A DNA stretch of 64,000 nucleotides from positions 31,259,183-31,323,182 of the forward strand of contig CM077116.1 of the NCBI GenBank assembly GCA_039619475.1. Direction: 5' to 3'. The stretch is from Icerya purchasi. Its lineage: Eukaryota > Arthropoda > Insecta > Hemiptera > Monophlebidae. Below the pieces are notes generated by a model, which searched no databases, had not been told where the DNA came from, and saw only the letters and a list, made by a program, of their open reading frames with translations. A program made the position numbers and the translations under genes. Each line of letters starts with the position of its first letter. The stretch's first letter is position 1. Shown piece by piece: positions 13,313 through 25,650 of this stretch.

Positions 13313-14463
13313 GTAAAATTATGTAGCAGACGTCGTCGGTAAGTGACTGCACAACTACTTAGCATGACTGGTGTCGGGTATGGGGCAGTAGAACATCGCC
13401 TTTTCCCTCAATTGTTCGCTTTTTGCGACTTTGTCAATAATAACCGATACATTGATCAAATGTGACGTGCTATTTCAAATTATTCGCACTCAAATTAGAA
13501 ATTGCGAGAATTGCTAACAAATTTCGAATCAAAAAAAATAATTTTCTTTAATTATTTCTTTCTCTAATAATGGTTTTATAACTAAAAATTTATACCAGTT
13601 TTGAAAGGCACGTCTTTATTTATGAAAGCGTAAATTTTTAAGTTCAAAAGCAATATTTAATTTTTATGTTCATAAAAAATTTTTTTACGTATTTTCGAAT
13701 AATTTTTGATTCCTTTAACCATCTTCTCATTTTATAAATTGCGTTCTATTGCCTATAGCTACAAAAAACATGAACCGTCACATACTTGACGCTAGAATTT
13801 TACCCATTAACATATTGAAACTTTATTTCTCCAAACACTATCACTTTTTGCGCCCTTTCGATGTTCTACTGTGTAACGAGAGTCATTTAAGCTTATAATG
13901 TACAGCTGCAACAATAGGTGCGGAATGAAGTTAATTGTACACATTGTTTTTCAAATTGCAAATTAAGTTTGATTACAGCTGAAAAGAGCTTAGATGACGC
14001 TCGTTTTTATAATTTAAGCTGGTGGTGGTTTTCAGATTTCAGTTTGCGGAATTACTTGCGTAATATGGAGTGCTCGAACCTAAAACCTTCTTACAATTTC
14101 ACAGCCTCAGACTTTTCCTATAGGAATTAAGTGTTTCGTATAAAAGAACTTTTCTTAAATACACTCCCACACTACCGCCGATTGCATAAAAACCAATTTT
14201 CGGAATAAAAAAAAATTTCATTTTAAAATTAAACCGTCCAAAGTGTTTTTTGAATAATTAAAAAACAAAAAAATGCTTTAAAACAATGTAATAAAATATA
14301 AAATAAATTTTAATTTAATTTAACTCTCCTTGCAAAATTCATTAACAATTACGCGGTGAATGTTTTTCCGATGTTGATTATTTAGGAAATTCGTTAAAGT
14401 GAAAGGTAATTTCGAAATAAAATAAAATTGCTCTTTTTTCTCGATATTGCGGTAAGTTTTTAA
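13313..14463. other. No gene recognised
   Basis: AT-rich sequence up to the left target duplication of the hAT element. No motif identified. Confidence 0.5.
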
Positions 14464-14749
14464 ATTTTTAACAGTGGCGGTCCTAGGGTGTTGCGAGGGG
14501 TGTGGTCGCACCGGGCGCCATTACGGAAGGGGCGCCAAAATCAACGGATTTGAAAATATTATGGAAGAATCAGTTATAGCATCATTATCATCATCATTTT
14601 GGTGAGAATATAATTATGACGAAATAGTCGCTTATCGACTCTACTACAAGAGATGAAATAATTATTCGAGTTGGTGTACGTAACGATATAAGCAATGAAA
14701 ACTAACCAAGGCAGTATTGGAATAGACAAGCACTTTCAAAAACAAATTG

Positions 14750-15858
14750 AAGACGAGAAATCTCGGTGGGTTGTGCTATCCCCGAACGAATGATGCCCAC
14801 ACCATTTTGTCATTTAGAGGGGGCTCTCGATTTGAAACTTTATACACTCCTAATAATGGCAACTTCCTGGGCTTAGTGCAACTACTATGAAAATTTGATA
14901 ATATAATGATGGAACACCTTCGCCGTGCTGTAAATAAAGAGACCGATGCCCACTATTTTGGCAACGCATTTAAAACTAGTTAGTGGAAGTGAAGTTCGAA
15001 ATAATATTTTAAATATAGTGAAGTCAGCTAAATACTTAGCACGAAAGTAGTTCGTTGCTTACAAGTCGGTAAGTGATTCTTCTGGAGCAGGACTCATTGG
15101 CTTCTTTCTTGATATAATTGTACAAGAGTTTGATTTCGACATGAACGATTATTGAGATAAAGGAGACGATAATGGAGCGAACATAGTAGGAGTAAACAAA
15201 GATGTCCAAACCAGAAATCTTAATCAATATCCTCGAGCAATTTTTTATCCATGTGGCTATCATAGCCTGAATTCGGTGATAGCGCCAAAACATCTGTTAA
15301 ATTTTTTTTTTTATTTCCAAAGACTGTTTTTTTTAGAAGGATTATCCCTGAAAGAAGTTCGCGAAACTCGCTGGGAGAGTAGTTTTCTAGCCTTGCTGCT
15401 GTTTGCTTTCACTACACTTCAGTTCGTGATGCCCTTCTAAATCTTCATGAAGAAACAAATGATTCAGTTGCAGCATCGGAAGCCTTGTCACACTGGTAAA
15501 GAACATGGGGCAATTTGAGTTCATGATTACTATGGTAGCTTGGTAAATATGGTGTACTGTTCCAAGTAAACATTGTAAGTAAGGCTATGCAGACTGAAAC
15601 CATGGAATTACTAGACTGCATGGAATTTGTGAAACAGTACCGGACTTCTTCATCTACCCTAATAGCAGCTAGGGAAATCAAGTCAGTCCGATCCTGAAAA
15701 AAAAAAACGTTATCTGAATACGAAGCCGTACATGAGACACCAACCGATACTGAAGAATTATTTAAAATGAATGTTTTTTACCTGATGATTGAGACAATTG
15801 AGAATGCATTGGTCAGTCGATTTAGTGGACAACTGTCAAAATTCAACGATATACGGCC
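14750..15858 (+). pseudogene. hAT transposase, N-terminal and central part (broken)
   Basis: Homology to the hAT transposases often annotated as zinc finger MYM-type 1-like is read in several frames: YTPNNGNFLGLVQ near 14,850, LKEVRETRWES near 15,350 (the conserved ETRWESR block), and SVRDALLNLHEETND from 15,424. The last block, NVFYLMIETIENALVSRFSG (from 15,770), runs into the LINE insertion. Frameshifts and stops separate the blocks, and most of the DDE-containing middle is missing or unrecognisable. The rest of the protein resumes at 17,590 beyond the LINE. Confidence 0.8.
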
Positions 15859-15860
15859 AT

Positions 15861-17575
15861 TTTTATCATCATCATCATTTCCATCTCCTGTCCAGGAGGT
15901 TAGTGCGGCACCTTGTTTTACTACAGTTGTCTCCGCCTGGCCTTTTGTATTCCTTCCAAAAGTGAATTTATTTCAGCTATTCCATGTATGTATTCCATCC
16001 GTGTCTCCTTCCTCGTGGTCTTTTTCCCTGAATTTTCCCTTGTATCATATTCGTGAATAGATCTTCTTCTCGTATTTTATGTCCAAAGTATTTCTTTTTT
16101 GCTTCTTCGATGATATCCTATTAGCCGTTTGGCTCACTAATTTTACATTCATTCAATACTACTACATTTGTTACTTTTTCCTTCCATGATATTCTGTGCA
16201 TTCTTCTGTAGCACCACAACTCGAAGACATTGATTTTCTTTTTGTTAGCCTCCGATATCGTCCAGGTTTCCGAAGCGTATCGCATTGTTGACCATGCGAA
16301 GCAGTGAAAAATTTTCATTTTTAATTGCGTGTTCAATTTTCTATCTTTCAGTGCTCGTTCTAAATTATTAAATGCAGTTCGGCCACAGCCTATTCTTCTT
16401 CTCATTTCATCATCGTCTTTCCCATTTTCCGTAATTAAACTCCCCAGGTAGATGTACTTAGTTACTTGTTTAATTTTTTCGCCATCTATATATATATATA
16501 TTTCCACTGGAGATCTATTTAATGTTTTTGCTATTCTCATAACCTTTGTCTTTTTAACGTTTATTTTCATTCCTAATTTTCTGCCTTCTACTGATATTAT
16601 ATTCATTATTTTTTGTAGATTTCTTCTGGACTCTGCCAGATATATGTACTTGATCATCAGCGTAGCTTATATGTGCTATTCTTGTTCCGTTTATATTAAA
16701 TCCGAGTTTATTAATGTTTTCCATTCTGACTATTTCCTCCGCGTATGCGTTGAACAGTTTCGGTGATAACGGGCAACCTTGTCGTACACCCCTTGCTATA
16801 TGGCAAATATTTTTTGGACTGTTTCTATCCGATTCGTACAGTTGCCTTCTGGTTACAGTATATATGTTTAATTATATTTACGTCTCGTTCATCTAATACG
16901 TATTTAATAAGTATGTCTATTAGTTGTGTATGTTATAACCTATCGAAGGATTTTTCAAATTCCACAAAGCACGAATATACATCCCTATTCACATCTATTG
17001 CCCTTTGGCTGAGGATTCGCAGTAGCGAAATCGCATCTCTTGTTCCGCGTTTTTCAATGAAGCCGTATTGTGTTTTACTTAGATGATTGTCTATTTTGTT
17101 TTCTATTCTCCTGTTTATTATCGATAGTTGACGTTTTAGTGCATGGCTTATTAAGCTTATTGTTCTGTAATCAGTGTATTTTGTTGCGTTCCCCTTTTTA
17201 GGAATTGGTATAATAATCGACTTTAATAAATCCTCCGGTATTATTCCTTCTTGGTATATTTTATTCATAATTTCCAGCAGTGCTACCTTGTTGTTTTTTT
17301 TGTCCTTCTCTCGGCGCTTTATTTCCTCTTCTTACTTCGATCGCTTGTTCCAATTCACGTAATAATATATCAGGGCCATCTCCCTAAGTATTTGAAGATT
17401 TATAATGCGGTCTTGTGTTATCCCTTACAGTTCCCAGATATATTTTATCCGCTCTTTTTTTATTTCGTTTTCCTCTGTATGTATCTTCCATTTGATATTC
17501 TTTATTACCATTATCTTATTTTTCTTTCTTTTCCATTCTCTCATCGATTCTTTTAATTTTTATACAACATCAAAA
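15861..17575 (-). mobile_element. 5'-truncated non-LTR retrotransposon inserted in the hAT element
   Basis: Minus-strand LINE of the endonuclease/RT type common in insects. In coding order it shows a linker (GPDILLRELEQAI, near 17,390), fingers with PIPKKGNATKYTDYRTISL, motif A as CFVEFEKSFDRL (the usual catalytic Asp of FVDF is Glu here), palm YADD at about 16,655 in a shifted frame, then KYIYLGSLIT, SETWTI and FELWCYRRMHRISW of the C-terminal domain. The 3' end is a short GAT-rich tail (about 15,861-15,880), a simple-repeat tail in place of poly(A). The 5' end near 17,575 is approximate and no clear target duplication was found. It interrupts the hAT reading blocks, so it is younger than that element. 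Clade not assigned. Confidence 0.85.
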
Positions 17576-17589
17576 TAGTTGCTGAAACA

Positions 17590-17992
17590 TCCATATTCGA
17601 AAAATCCTGTGCTGATTTGTAAATTAACTGATGAAGAAAAATATGACATGTCTGGTTGCGAATTAGTGAAGGAACTTTAGAGCCTGAACTCATTATTAAA
17701 AGATTTTCAATCAAAAGAGCCATTAAAAGTTCTTCGACTTATAAAACAAAAAAGATTGGCAGGATATTTTCCCGAATATGTGACAGTGCTTCGTATCTTG
17801 CTGACTGTTCCTGTAATTGTTGCTAAAGGAGAACGAAGTTTCAGTAAATTAAAACTTATAAAAGCTTACTTACGATCTACTACGAGTCCGGAAAGACTAT
17901 CAGATCTGGTAATTTTGTCTATAGAAAATGCTTTTGTCTATAAGATAAATTATTCGGACTTTATAAGAAACTTTGCAAGCGCAAAAGCTTGA
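17590..17992 (+). pseudogene. hAT transposase C-terminal dimerisation domain
   Basis: Beyond the LINE, the hAT protein resumes with LTDEEKYDMSGCELVKEL, a stop, then an open stretch ending at 17,992. The latter carries the hAT dimerisation signature: FPEYVTVLRILLTVPV, then GERSFSKLKLIKAYLRST, RLSDLVILSIEN and DFIRNFASAKA. The last block is close to the family's normal C terminus, so the 3' end of the gene is complete. The usual AERSFS is GERSFS here, a common variant. Confidence 0.9.
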
Positions 17993-18327
17993 ACTGTGAC
18001 CATCTCTATTCTTTTTATCAAATTAGCTGTTCTTTTACTTTAAAATTGATTACGGTCTGCAGCATAATAGTTTAGATAAAAGTTGTCAAACAAAATATTA
18101 GTTATTACGTGTCATTTGACAAGTTGACATTCAGATATGCCTATAAATGTTTGGTCGGTCTGATACTGTTTATATATAAAAAATTACATTGCCTTTCGTC
18201 TGAACGTAAATAATGTAGACCATAATCGCGGATACGCAATTGCATAGAAAGAACGCTAAGTTTTATATTTGGAGGGGCGCCATTTTGAGATCTCGAACCA
18301 CCTAAAAGGACCATCACTGGTTTTTAA

Positions 18328-18699
18328 AACCGATCTCGAAAAGACAACAAAATAAAAATGAAAATCCATTCTTAACCCATACTTTAGCGCCTCTAGTTCA
18401 CTTTAAGAGCTCCGTTGCGCAAGTAATACTTCCATCGGCAGTAAATCAGGAAAAAGCAAAAATCAGATAAAGGTACGTAGAAACTTTTAATTAATATCGA
18501 ATGGAAAATAATTTAAAAAGATGATGGACAGCTCCGTGGAAGTGTAAATCAGTTCCGCGAGTGAATTTTAGTAAACTAAATCGGGGTGGGTAGTAATTTC
18601 TCAGCCATATTATGGGGAGGGATTTTGTGAGCGCACATGAGCGTGAAAATGTGCCCGACCGAATATAAAAATTCAACTAGCCGGGAAAATTCAGCCTTG
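18328..18699. other. Spacer between hAT element and satellite array
   Basis: No gene recognised. It runs into the first, strongly diverged satellite copy. Confidence 0.5.
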
Positions 18700-21600
18700 A
18701 AGAAAATCGCGATAGGGGCATAAACGACGTAGTCGATTTCTAGCAGATAAAGGTGGAGCACTTTCGTTTTGTAATTTGTATCAAGAATACAAATCAGCGT
18801 TGCCGTGTGATCAGTTTTGCAACATTCCAACGCTTCAAGATCATCATCAACAACAGCGAATAGCCATTCAACGCTTCGCATTGCTACGGATAATACTCTT
18901 AATTATAACTAGAATTCGTATCTAATCGCACATGTATCCCCGGTAATATATGTAAAAAATGGGTCTGAAAAATAAACGTTTAGGGGCATAAATGATGTAT
19001 GAAATTATTTAGTCTATTTTATTCCTTAGGTAGGAGTAGGCTTTTTGCGTCCCTTTTAATTTGTTTCAGCTGTTCCGGTAAAATTAGCAGTGCCTCAACA
19101 ACGAATCAGTTCATCTTACCAACGCTTCAAGATCATCATCAACAGCAGCGAATAGCCGTTCAACACTTCGAATTGCTACGGATAATACTCTTAATTATAA
19201 CTGGAATTCGTATCTAATCGCACATGTATCCCCGGTAATATATGTAAAAAATGGGTCTGAAAAATAAACGTTTAGGGGCATAAATGATGTATGAAATTAT
19301 TTAGTCTATTTTATTCCTTAGGTAGGAGTAGGCTTTTTGCGTCTCTTTTAATTTGTTTCAGCTGTTCCGGTAAAATTAGCAGTGCCTCAACAACGAATCA
19401 GTTCATCTTACCAACGCTTCAAGATCATCATCAACAGCAGCGAATAGCCGTTCAACGCTTCGAATTGCTACGGATAATACTCTTAATTATAACTAGAATT
19501 CGTATCTAATCGCACATGTATCCCCGGTAATATATGTAAAAAATGGGTCTGAAAAATAAACGTTTAGGGGCATAAATGATGTATGAAATTATTTAGTCTA
19601 TTTTATTCCTTAGGTAGGAGTAGGCTTTTTGCGTCCCTTTTAATTTGTTTCAGGTGTTCCGGTAAAATTAGCAGTGCCTCAACAACAAATCAGTTCATCT
19701 TACCAACGCTTCAAGATCATCATCAACAGCAGCGAATAGCCGTTCAACGCTTCGAATTGCTACGGATAATACTCTTAATTATAACTAGAATTCGTATCTA
19801 ATCGCACATGTATCCCCGGTAATATATGTAAAAAATGGGTCTGAAAAATAAACGTTTAGGGGCATAAATGATGTATGAAATTATTTAGTCTATTTTATTC
19901 CTTAGGTAGGAGTAGGCTTTTTGCGTCCCTTTTAATTTGTTTCAGGTGTTCCGGTAAAATTAGCAGTGCCTCAACAACAAATCAGTTCATCTTACCAACG
20001 CTTCAAGATCATCATCAACAGCAGCGAATAGCCGTTCAACGCTTCGAATTGCTACGGATAATACTCTTAATTATAACTAGAATTCGTATCTAATCGCACA
20101 TGTATCCCCGGTAATATGTGTAAAAAATGGGTCTGAAAAATAAACGTTTAGGGGCATAAATGATGTATGAAATTATTTAGTCTATTTTATTCCTTAGGTA
20201 GGAGTAGGCTTTTTGCGTCTCTTTTAATTTGTTTCAGCTGTTCCGGTAAAATTAGCAGTGCCTCAACAACGAATCAGTTCATCTTACCAACGCTTCAAGA
20301 TCATCATCAACAGCAGCGAATAGCCGTTCAACGCTTCGAATTGCTACGGATAATACTCTTAATTATAACTAGAATTCGTATCTAATCGCACATGTATCCC
20401 CGGTAATATATGTAAAAAATGGGTCTGAAAAATAAACGTTTAGGGGCATAAATGATGTATGAAATTATTTAGTCTATTTTATTCCTTAGGTAGGAGTAGG
20501 CTTTTTGCGTCCCTTTTAATTTGTTTCAGGTGTTCCGGTAAAATTAGCAGTGCCTCAACAACAAATCAGTTCATCTTACCAACGCTTCAAGATCATCATC
20601 AACAGCAGCGAATAGCCGTTCAACGCTTCGAATTGCTACGGATAATACTCTTAATTATAACTAGAATTCGTATCTAATCGCACATGTATCCCCGGTAATA
20701 TATGTAAAAAATGGGTCTGAAAAATAAACGTTTAGGGGCATAAATGATGTATGAAATTATTTAGTCTATTTTATTCCTTAGGTAGGAGTAGGCTTTTTGC
20801 GTCCCTTTTAATTTGTTTCAGCTGTTCCGGTAAAATTAGCAGTGCCTCAACAACGAATCAGTTCATCTTACCAACGCTTCAAGATCATCATCAACAGCAG
20901 CGAATAGCCGTTCAACACTTCGAATTGCTACGGATAATACTCTTAATTATAACTGGAATTCGTATCTAATCGCACATGTATCCCCGGTAATATATGTAAA
21001 AAATGGGTCTGAAAAATAAACGTTTAGGGGCATAAATGATGTATGAAATTATTTAGTCTATTTTATTCCTTAGGTAGGAGTAGGCTTTTTGCGTCTCTTT
21101 TAATTTGTTTCAGCTGTTCCGGTAAAATTAGCAGTGCCTCAACAACGAATCAGTTCATCTTACCAACGCTTCAAGATCATCATCAACAGCAGCGAATAGC
21201 CGTTCAACGCTTCGAATTGCTACGGATAATACTCTTAATTATAACTAGAATTCGTATCTAATCGCACATGTATCCCCGGTAATATATGTAAAAAATGGGT
21301 CTGAAAAATAAACGTTTAGGGGCATAAATGATGTATGAAATTATTTAGTCTATTTTATTCCTTAGGTAGGAGTAGGCTTTTTGCGTCCCTTTTAATTTGT
21401 TTCAGGTGTTCCGGTAAAATTAGCAGTGCCTCAACAACAAATCAGTTCATCTTACCAACGCTTCAAGATCATCATCAACAGCAGCGAATAGCCGTTCAAC
21501 GCTTCGAATTGCTACGGATAATACTCTTAATTATAACTAGAATTCGTATCTAATCGCACATGTATCCCCGGTAATATATGTAAAAAATGGGTCTGAAAAA

Positions 21601-22440
21601 TAAACGTTTAGGGGCATAAATGATGTATGAAATTATTTAGTCTATTTTATTCCTTAGGTAGGAGTAGGCTTTTTGCGTCCCTTTTAATTTGTTTCAGGTG
21701 TTCCGGTAAAATTAGCAGTGCCTCAACAACAAATCAGTTCATCTTACCAACGCTTCAAGATCATCATCAACAGCAGCGAATAGCCGTTCAACGCTTCGAA
21801 TTGCTACGGATAATACTCTTAATTATAACTAGAATTCGTATCTAATCGCACATGTATCCCCGGTAATATGTGTAAAAAATGGGTCTGAAAAATAAACGTT
21901 TAGGGGCATAAATGATGTATGAAATTATTTAGTCTATTTTATTCCTTAGGTAGGAGTAGGCTTTTTGCGTCCCTTTTAATTTGTTTCAGCTGTTCCGGTA
22001 AAATTAGCAGTGCCTCAACAACGAATCAGTTCATCTTACCAACGCTTCAAGATCATCATCAACAGCAGCGAATTGCCGTTCAACGCTTCGAATTGCTACG
22101 GATAATACTCTTAATTATAACTAGAATTCGTATCTAATCGCACATGTATCCCCGGTAATATATGTAAAAAATGGGTCTGAAAAATAAACGTTTAGGGGCA
22201 TAAATGATGTATGAAATTATTTAGTCTATTTTATTCCTTAGGTAGGAGTAGGCTTTTTGCGTCTCTTTTAATTTGTTTCAGGTGTTCCGGTAAAATTAGC
22301 AATGTCTCAGGTAGGATGCTGCTCATCACACCAACGTTTCAAGATCATCCGTAAACTGCAGTTTTTTCATCGACAACTCAACGAGCAGCTACTTTCAACG
22401 CTCCAACTTGTTCCAGAACCTTCTGAAGATGTTAATTCGT
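18700..22440. repeat. 292-bp satellite array, 11 near-identical units plus diverged edges
   Basis: Identical anchors recur every 292 bp, at 18999, 19291, 19583 and so on to 21919 and 22211. The eleven full units (18,999-22,210) differ at only a handful of sites. The first copy (about 18,700-18,990) matches only in its second half, and the last (from 22,211) matches for about 110 bp and then drifts. Homogeneous core with diverged edges is the pattern expected from unequal exchange. Each unit contains a polypyrimidine-AG, an AATAAA and a 72-codon open frame opening with ATG. Six diagnostic sites give the unit order a-b-c-d-b-c-a-b-c-d-e, so blocks of units were duplicated together. Confidence 0.95.
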
Positions 22441-22783
22441 AATTAGATATAGAATTAGTATCTTCTCATAGATGTACTCCCTATACTTCATACGCGTGTT
22501 TATTTTAAGTCGTAGAATATTCGTACATAAACAGTAGTTAAGGACGTAAATGGGATGAAAACAATATTCAATTAGTTTTCAGTTAGGGTGGGGGAGTTTC
22601 GTTTATATTTATTACGAACTTATTTGAAATGTGGCGAGGGGGTGGGGGGTAAATTTGAGTTATCGTTTCCATTAAATTATTTACTGTTAGTTAAATTTTT
22701 GCGGGTACATATACCACAGTAAGGCGATTGTTCGTCGTAGTGATTATTTTCTAACTGTAGTTAACTGTTAAATATATTCTTTT
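22441..22783. other. Spacer between two tandem arrays
   Basis: Single-copy sequence with a G-rich patch (about 22,588-22,650). It ends with a pyrimidine-rich stretch and TTTTGCAG immediately before the 29-bp repeats. Confidence 0.5.
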
Positions 22784-23073
22784 GCAGGCAGTGTAAAAGT
22801 GAATCACTTAATGCAAGCAGTGTAAAAGTGAATCACTTAATGCAAGCAGTGTAAAAGTGAATCACTTAATGCAAGCAGTGTAAAAGTGAATCACTTAATG
22901 CAAGCAGTGTAAACGTGAATCACTTAATGCAGGCAGTGTAAAAGTGAATCACTTAATGCAAGCAGTGTAAAAGTGAATCACTTAATGCAAGCAGTGTAAA
23001 AGTGAATCACTTAATGCAAGCAGTGTAAAAGTGAATCACTTAATGCAAGCAGTGTAAAAGTGAATCACTTAAT
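22784..23073. repeat. 29-bp minisatellite, exactly 10 copies
   Basis: The unit is GCAAGCAGTGTAAAAGTG followed by AATCACTTAAT. Ten copies occupy exactly 290 bp, with only isolated changes (GCAGGCAG in the first and sixth, AAACGTG in the fifth). Each unit contains a palindrome-like core, AAGTGAATCACTT. There is no spacer variation, so it is not a CRISPR array. Confidence 0.97.
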
Positions 23074-25650
23074 GCAGGCAAGTAGCAGAAAATAAATTTT
23101 TTGCGGCTTATCCATACAGACATATATAAAATTTGTTGTTTGTTGCTTTAAATTTTTTTCAGCGTGGTAATTTTTGTTCTCGCAATTGTTTATAGTCGAG
23201 TATTCTTTTCGTAAAAAGAGATGAATTATGACTGTAATTCCTTTCAGACAGCTTCTCCTTGATTACCCCATACTTCAGCACTTCATTCTGTAAATAATCA
23301 GTTCTTCAAATACAATCGAAAATCAGTCTCTGGGGGATTATGCGAAAGGATGAGTAGTTTTCAGTTTTTATCGTTACACTTCCTGCAATCTGGGTAGAAC
23401 AAAAGTCTTAATACAGGCTTCAGAGTATGTCGAAGAACCTTGTAAGCATTTAGTGAGATTAGTCATTCCATGAACGCTTCAGCGGTTTTCATCAATTTGC
23501 TATTTTCGAATTTACACATCATAAGAACTGGTACTTTGCTAGAAATCTCATAGATTACGATCCTCACTTACGTTCTTTTTTGGTCTCCTTACTTTTTTAT
23601 CGGAAGGTTACTTTCATTTAATTTAGACTTCTAATTAAATCACTTTGGCCTGTTCGGAGTTTCAGTTATATTGTGTTGCTGCATTCACGTTTTCCGCAAT
23701 TCTTATCGACGATAGTTGGAATTCACTTAATAGTACCACATACTGTTTTCAATGTTCAGTCTATGCCTCCATTAGGGCCCTCATTAACAATAATATTATA
23801 TTTCACTCAGTTTCGAATACATTTTCGACGATTTCGTTTTAACTTCTTTGAGTATTTTGTTTTAGATATTGAATTTTTTTTTCGAAGGAGTATCACAAAT
23901 TTTCCTGATCTTACTTTTGTTGTTCGTAATTTTTGATCGACAGGACCGACAGTTCAATTCCTTCATTAGTCACTTAATATGTTCCTCGAAGTAGGACTTG
24001 ATCATCGTCACTTAATTCAAGATGGATTTATTTTTTTTCCAAAAAAAATTTGTATTTATCCAACATTTACATTACGTTTTATGCTTCGCTCGTCATTTTT
24101 CATCACAATTTTTGTTACATATTGCTTGCTTTTACGTCCGCTGTCTCATTCATTTTATTACTATGTATAGAATTTTTTAATTTGCTTGTTGTTTATTTTA
24201 TTTTTATCGATGAGCGAAGCTATCGTAAATGATTTTTTAAATTTTAATTCGTTTTCCTGTAAGCAAATTGTATTGATTTTGTGTTATATATTATTTGCTT
24301 CGTGTTCATGAGCCGCCCATTTTTAAGTAACTACTTCATGACTTCTTTTTTTCCTTTATTTTTTGGAGGGATTATAGAGCGCTGGATAAATTTTATTATT
24401 AGCGTCAGTCTTGCGCAAAAGTAATTCGTCCTTAATGTTTGGTGCGTTTTTCTCACGATTAGGTGAAGCATTTTAAAAGTATAACTGCACTCGAAATAAT
24501 TTTGTTGTTCAAAAAAGTGATCTGTTTCTCCAGTTTAAGTTTATTAATAAAAGTTACGATATCGTATAAAATCGTAAAGTCTGAAAATTGTGCCTTTTCT
24601 ATAAAAAACTTCGTTTTCAATAACCGATAATTTTTCATAAGCTTAAAGAATTAACAAAGAAAGTTAAATGCAACCTTCCTGTTTTTGTGTTTTTTTTTCG
24701 CATTTCATTAAATATTGCACCAGCTTATAATTTACGAAATGTTTCGAACATGGATACTGCGTTTATTTCGTCTGGTTCCAGGTGTATTTGAAATCAATCT
24801 TTAGTAACCTATCTCGGATGTGGTCAGTCATTAACCGCATTCATCCGTAATGACGACAAATATGGAAAGAAGCACGAATGGAGGATGACCTGCTTACAAT
24901 CGAAATAATAATGCAGTGGTTATCAAACAATAATCGTGTGTACATATTAAAGTAAGCCTTAACAGTTTCTATTACTATACGTTAACCAAATAATTAGGTT
25001 ATTCTAAAGGTACCGTCCGACTGTCTCAAAAATTACAGAGGAAGCGGCAGCAGTTGCTATCTCGGCACCAGAGAAATGTGAACGCCTGAAAGTATACATT
25101 GAAAATGGTGAAAGGTGATGTTAAAGCGGAAAAAGAAAAAAAGAAACGTTGAAACGTATAATTTAAAAATGTTGTGAATTTACGGACAACTTTGAAGTCT
25201 ACCACGTGCGAAGGACCACTGTTTGGAATTATCTTGAATATATTTTAAGCGATAATAAAAATGTGAATCGGTTTAGTTTGAACAGAGTAGCACTTTGTGT
25301 GTTTCGTTTAACTATATGGGCAATATGGTTGCATAACGTAGTTGTATCCTGTGAATGCGAAGAACGACTTTCAAAGCTCAACATGTAGAGAAACATGTAA
25401 TTGTAAATGTAGGTAGGAAAATATAGTGTACAAAACTTTGCTGGAATATGTTTTTACGAATTTAGTTAATACTGGAATATTTTCGACAACATTAATTTTA
25501 TTCACAATGATAATGTGTACTTGGTTTCTTCAAAGGTCGACGAAGAAACTACCTTCATCTTACAGAAAATAACTTCACTTGAAATTGCAGCAGAGCCGAC
25601 AGCGGATTGAATAATATTCTGATAATCTAAATTACATTCAGCAACAGTTA
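23074..25650. other. No gene recognised
   Basis: AT-rich sequence with many T runs. Several short open frames rich in Phe/Ile/Leu result from composition. No splice-bounded conserved exon, RNA gene or transposon end was identified. Confidence 0.45.

Larger units (their letters stand above)
14472..18319 (+). mobile_element. hAT transposon (ZMYM1-like transposase), split by a LINE
   Basis: The ends are inverted repeats: the left begins CAGTGGCGGTCCTAGGG and the right, reverse-complemented, begins CAGTGATGGTCCTTTTAGG. Both are followed by a GGCGCC block. The flanks are near-identical 8-bp target duplications, ATTTTTAA at 14464-14471 and GTTTTTAA at 18320-18327 (7 of 8 match), as expected for hAT. 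Inside, pieces of a hAT transposase with the C-terminal dimerisation domain are read on the + strand. About 1.7 kb of minus-strand LINE lies in the middle. The coding region has many stops and frameshifts, so the copy is dead. Without the LINE it would be about 2.1 kb, shorter than a full ZMYM1-like element. Confidence 0.88.

Noticed and set aside
20325..20350. CENP-B-box-like sequence in the satellite (TTCGAATTGCTACGG)
   Set aside because: It misses the required A and the CGGG by one or two positions, so the match is not better than chance.
18999..22137. Eleven tandem genes of 72 codons
   Set aside because: The frame is a property of one homogenised satellite unit. The few differences are not biased to silent positions, so independent genes are not supported.
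22784..23073. CRISPR-like array of 29-bp repeats
   Set aside because: There are no spacers: the units are contiguous, and the sequence is eukaryotic. It is a minisatellite.
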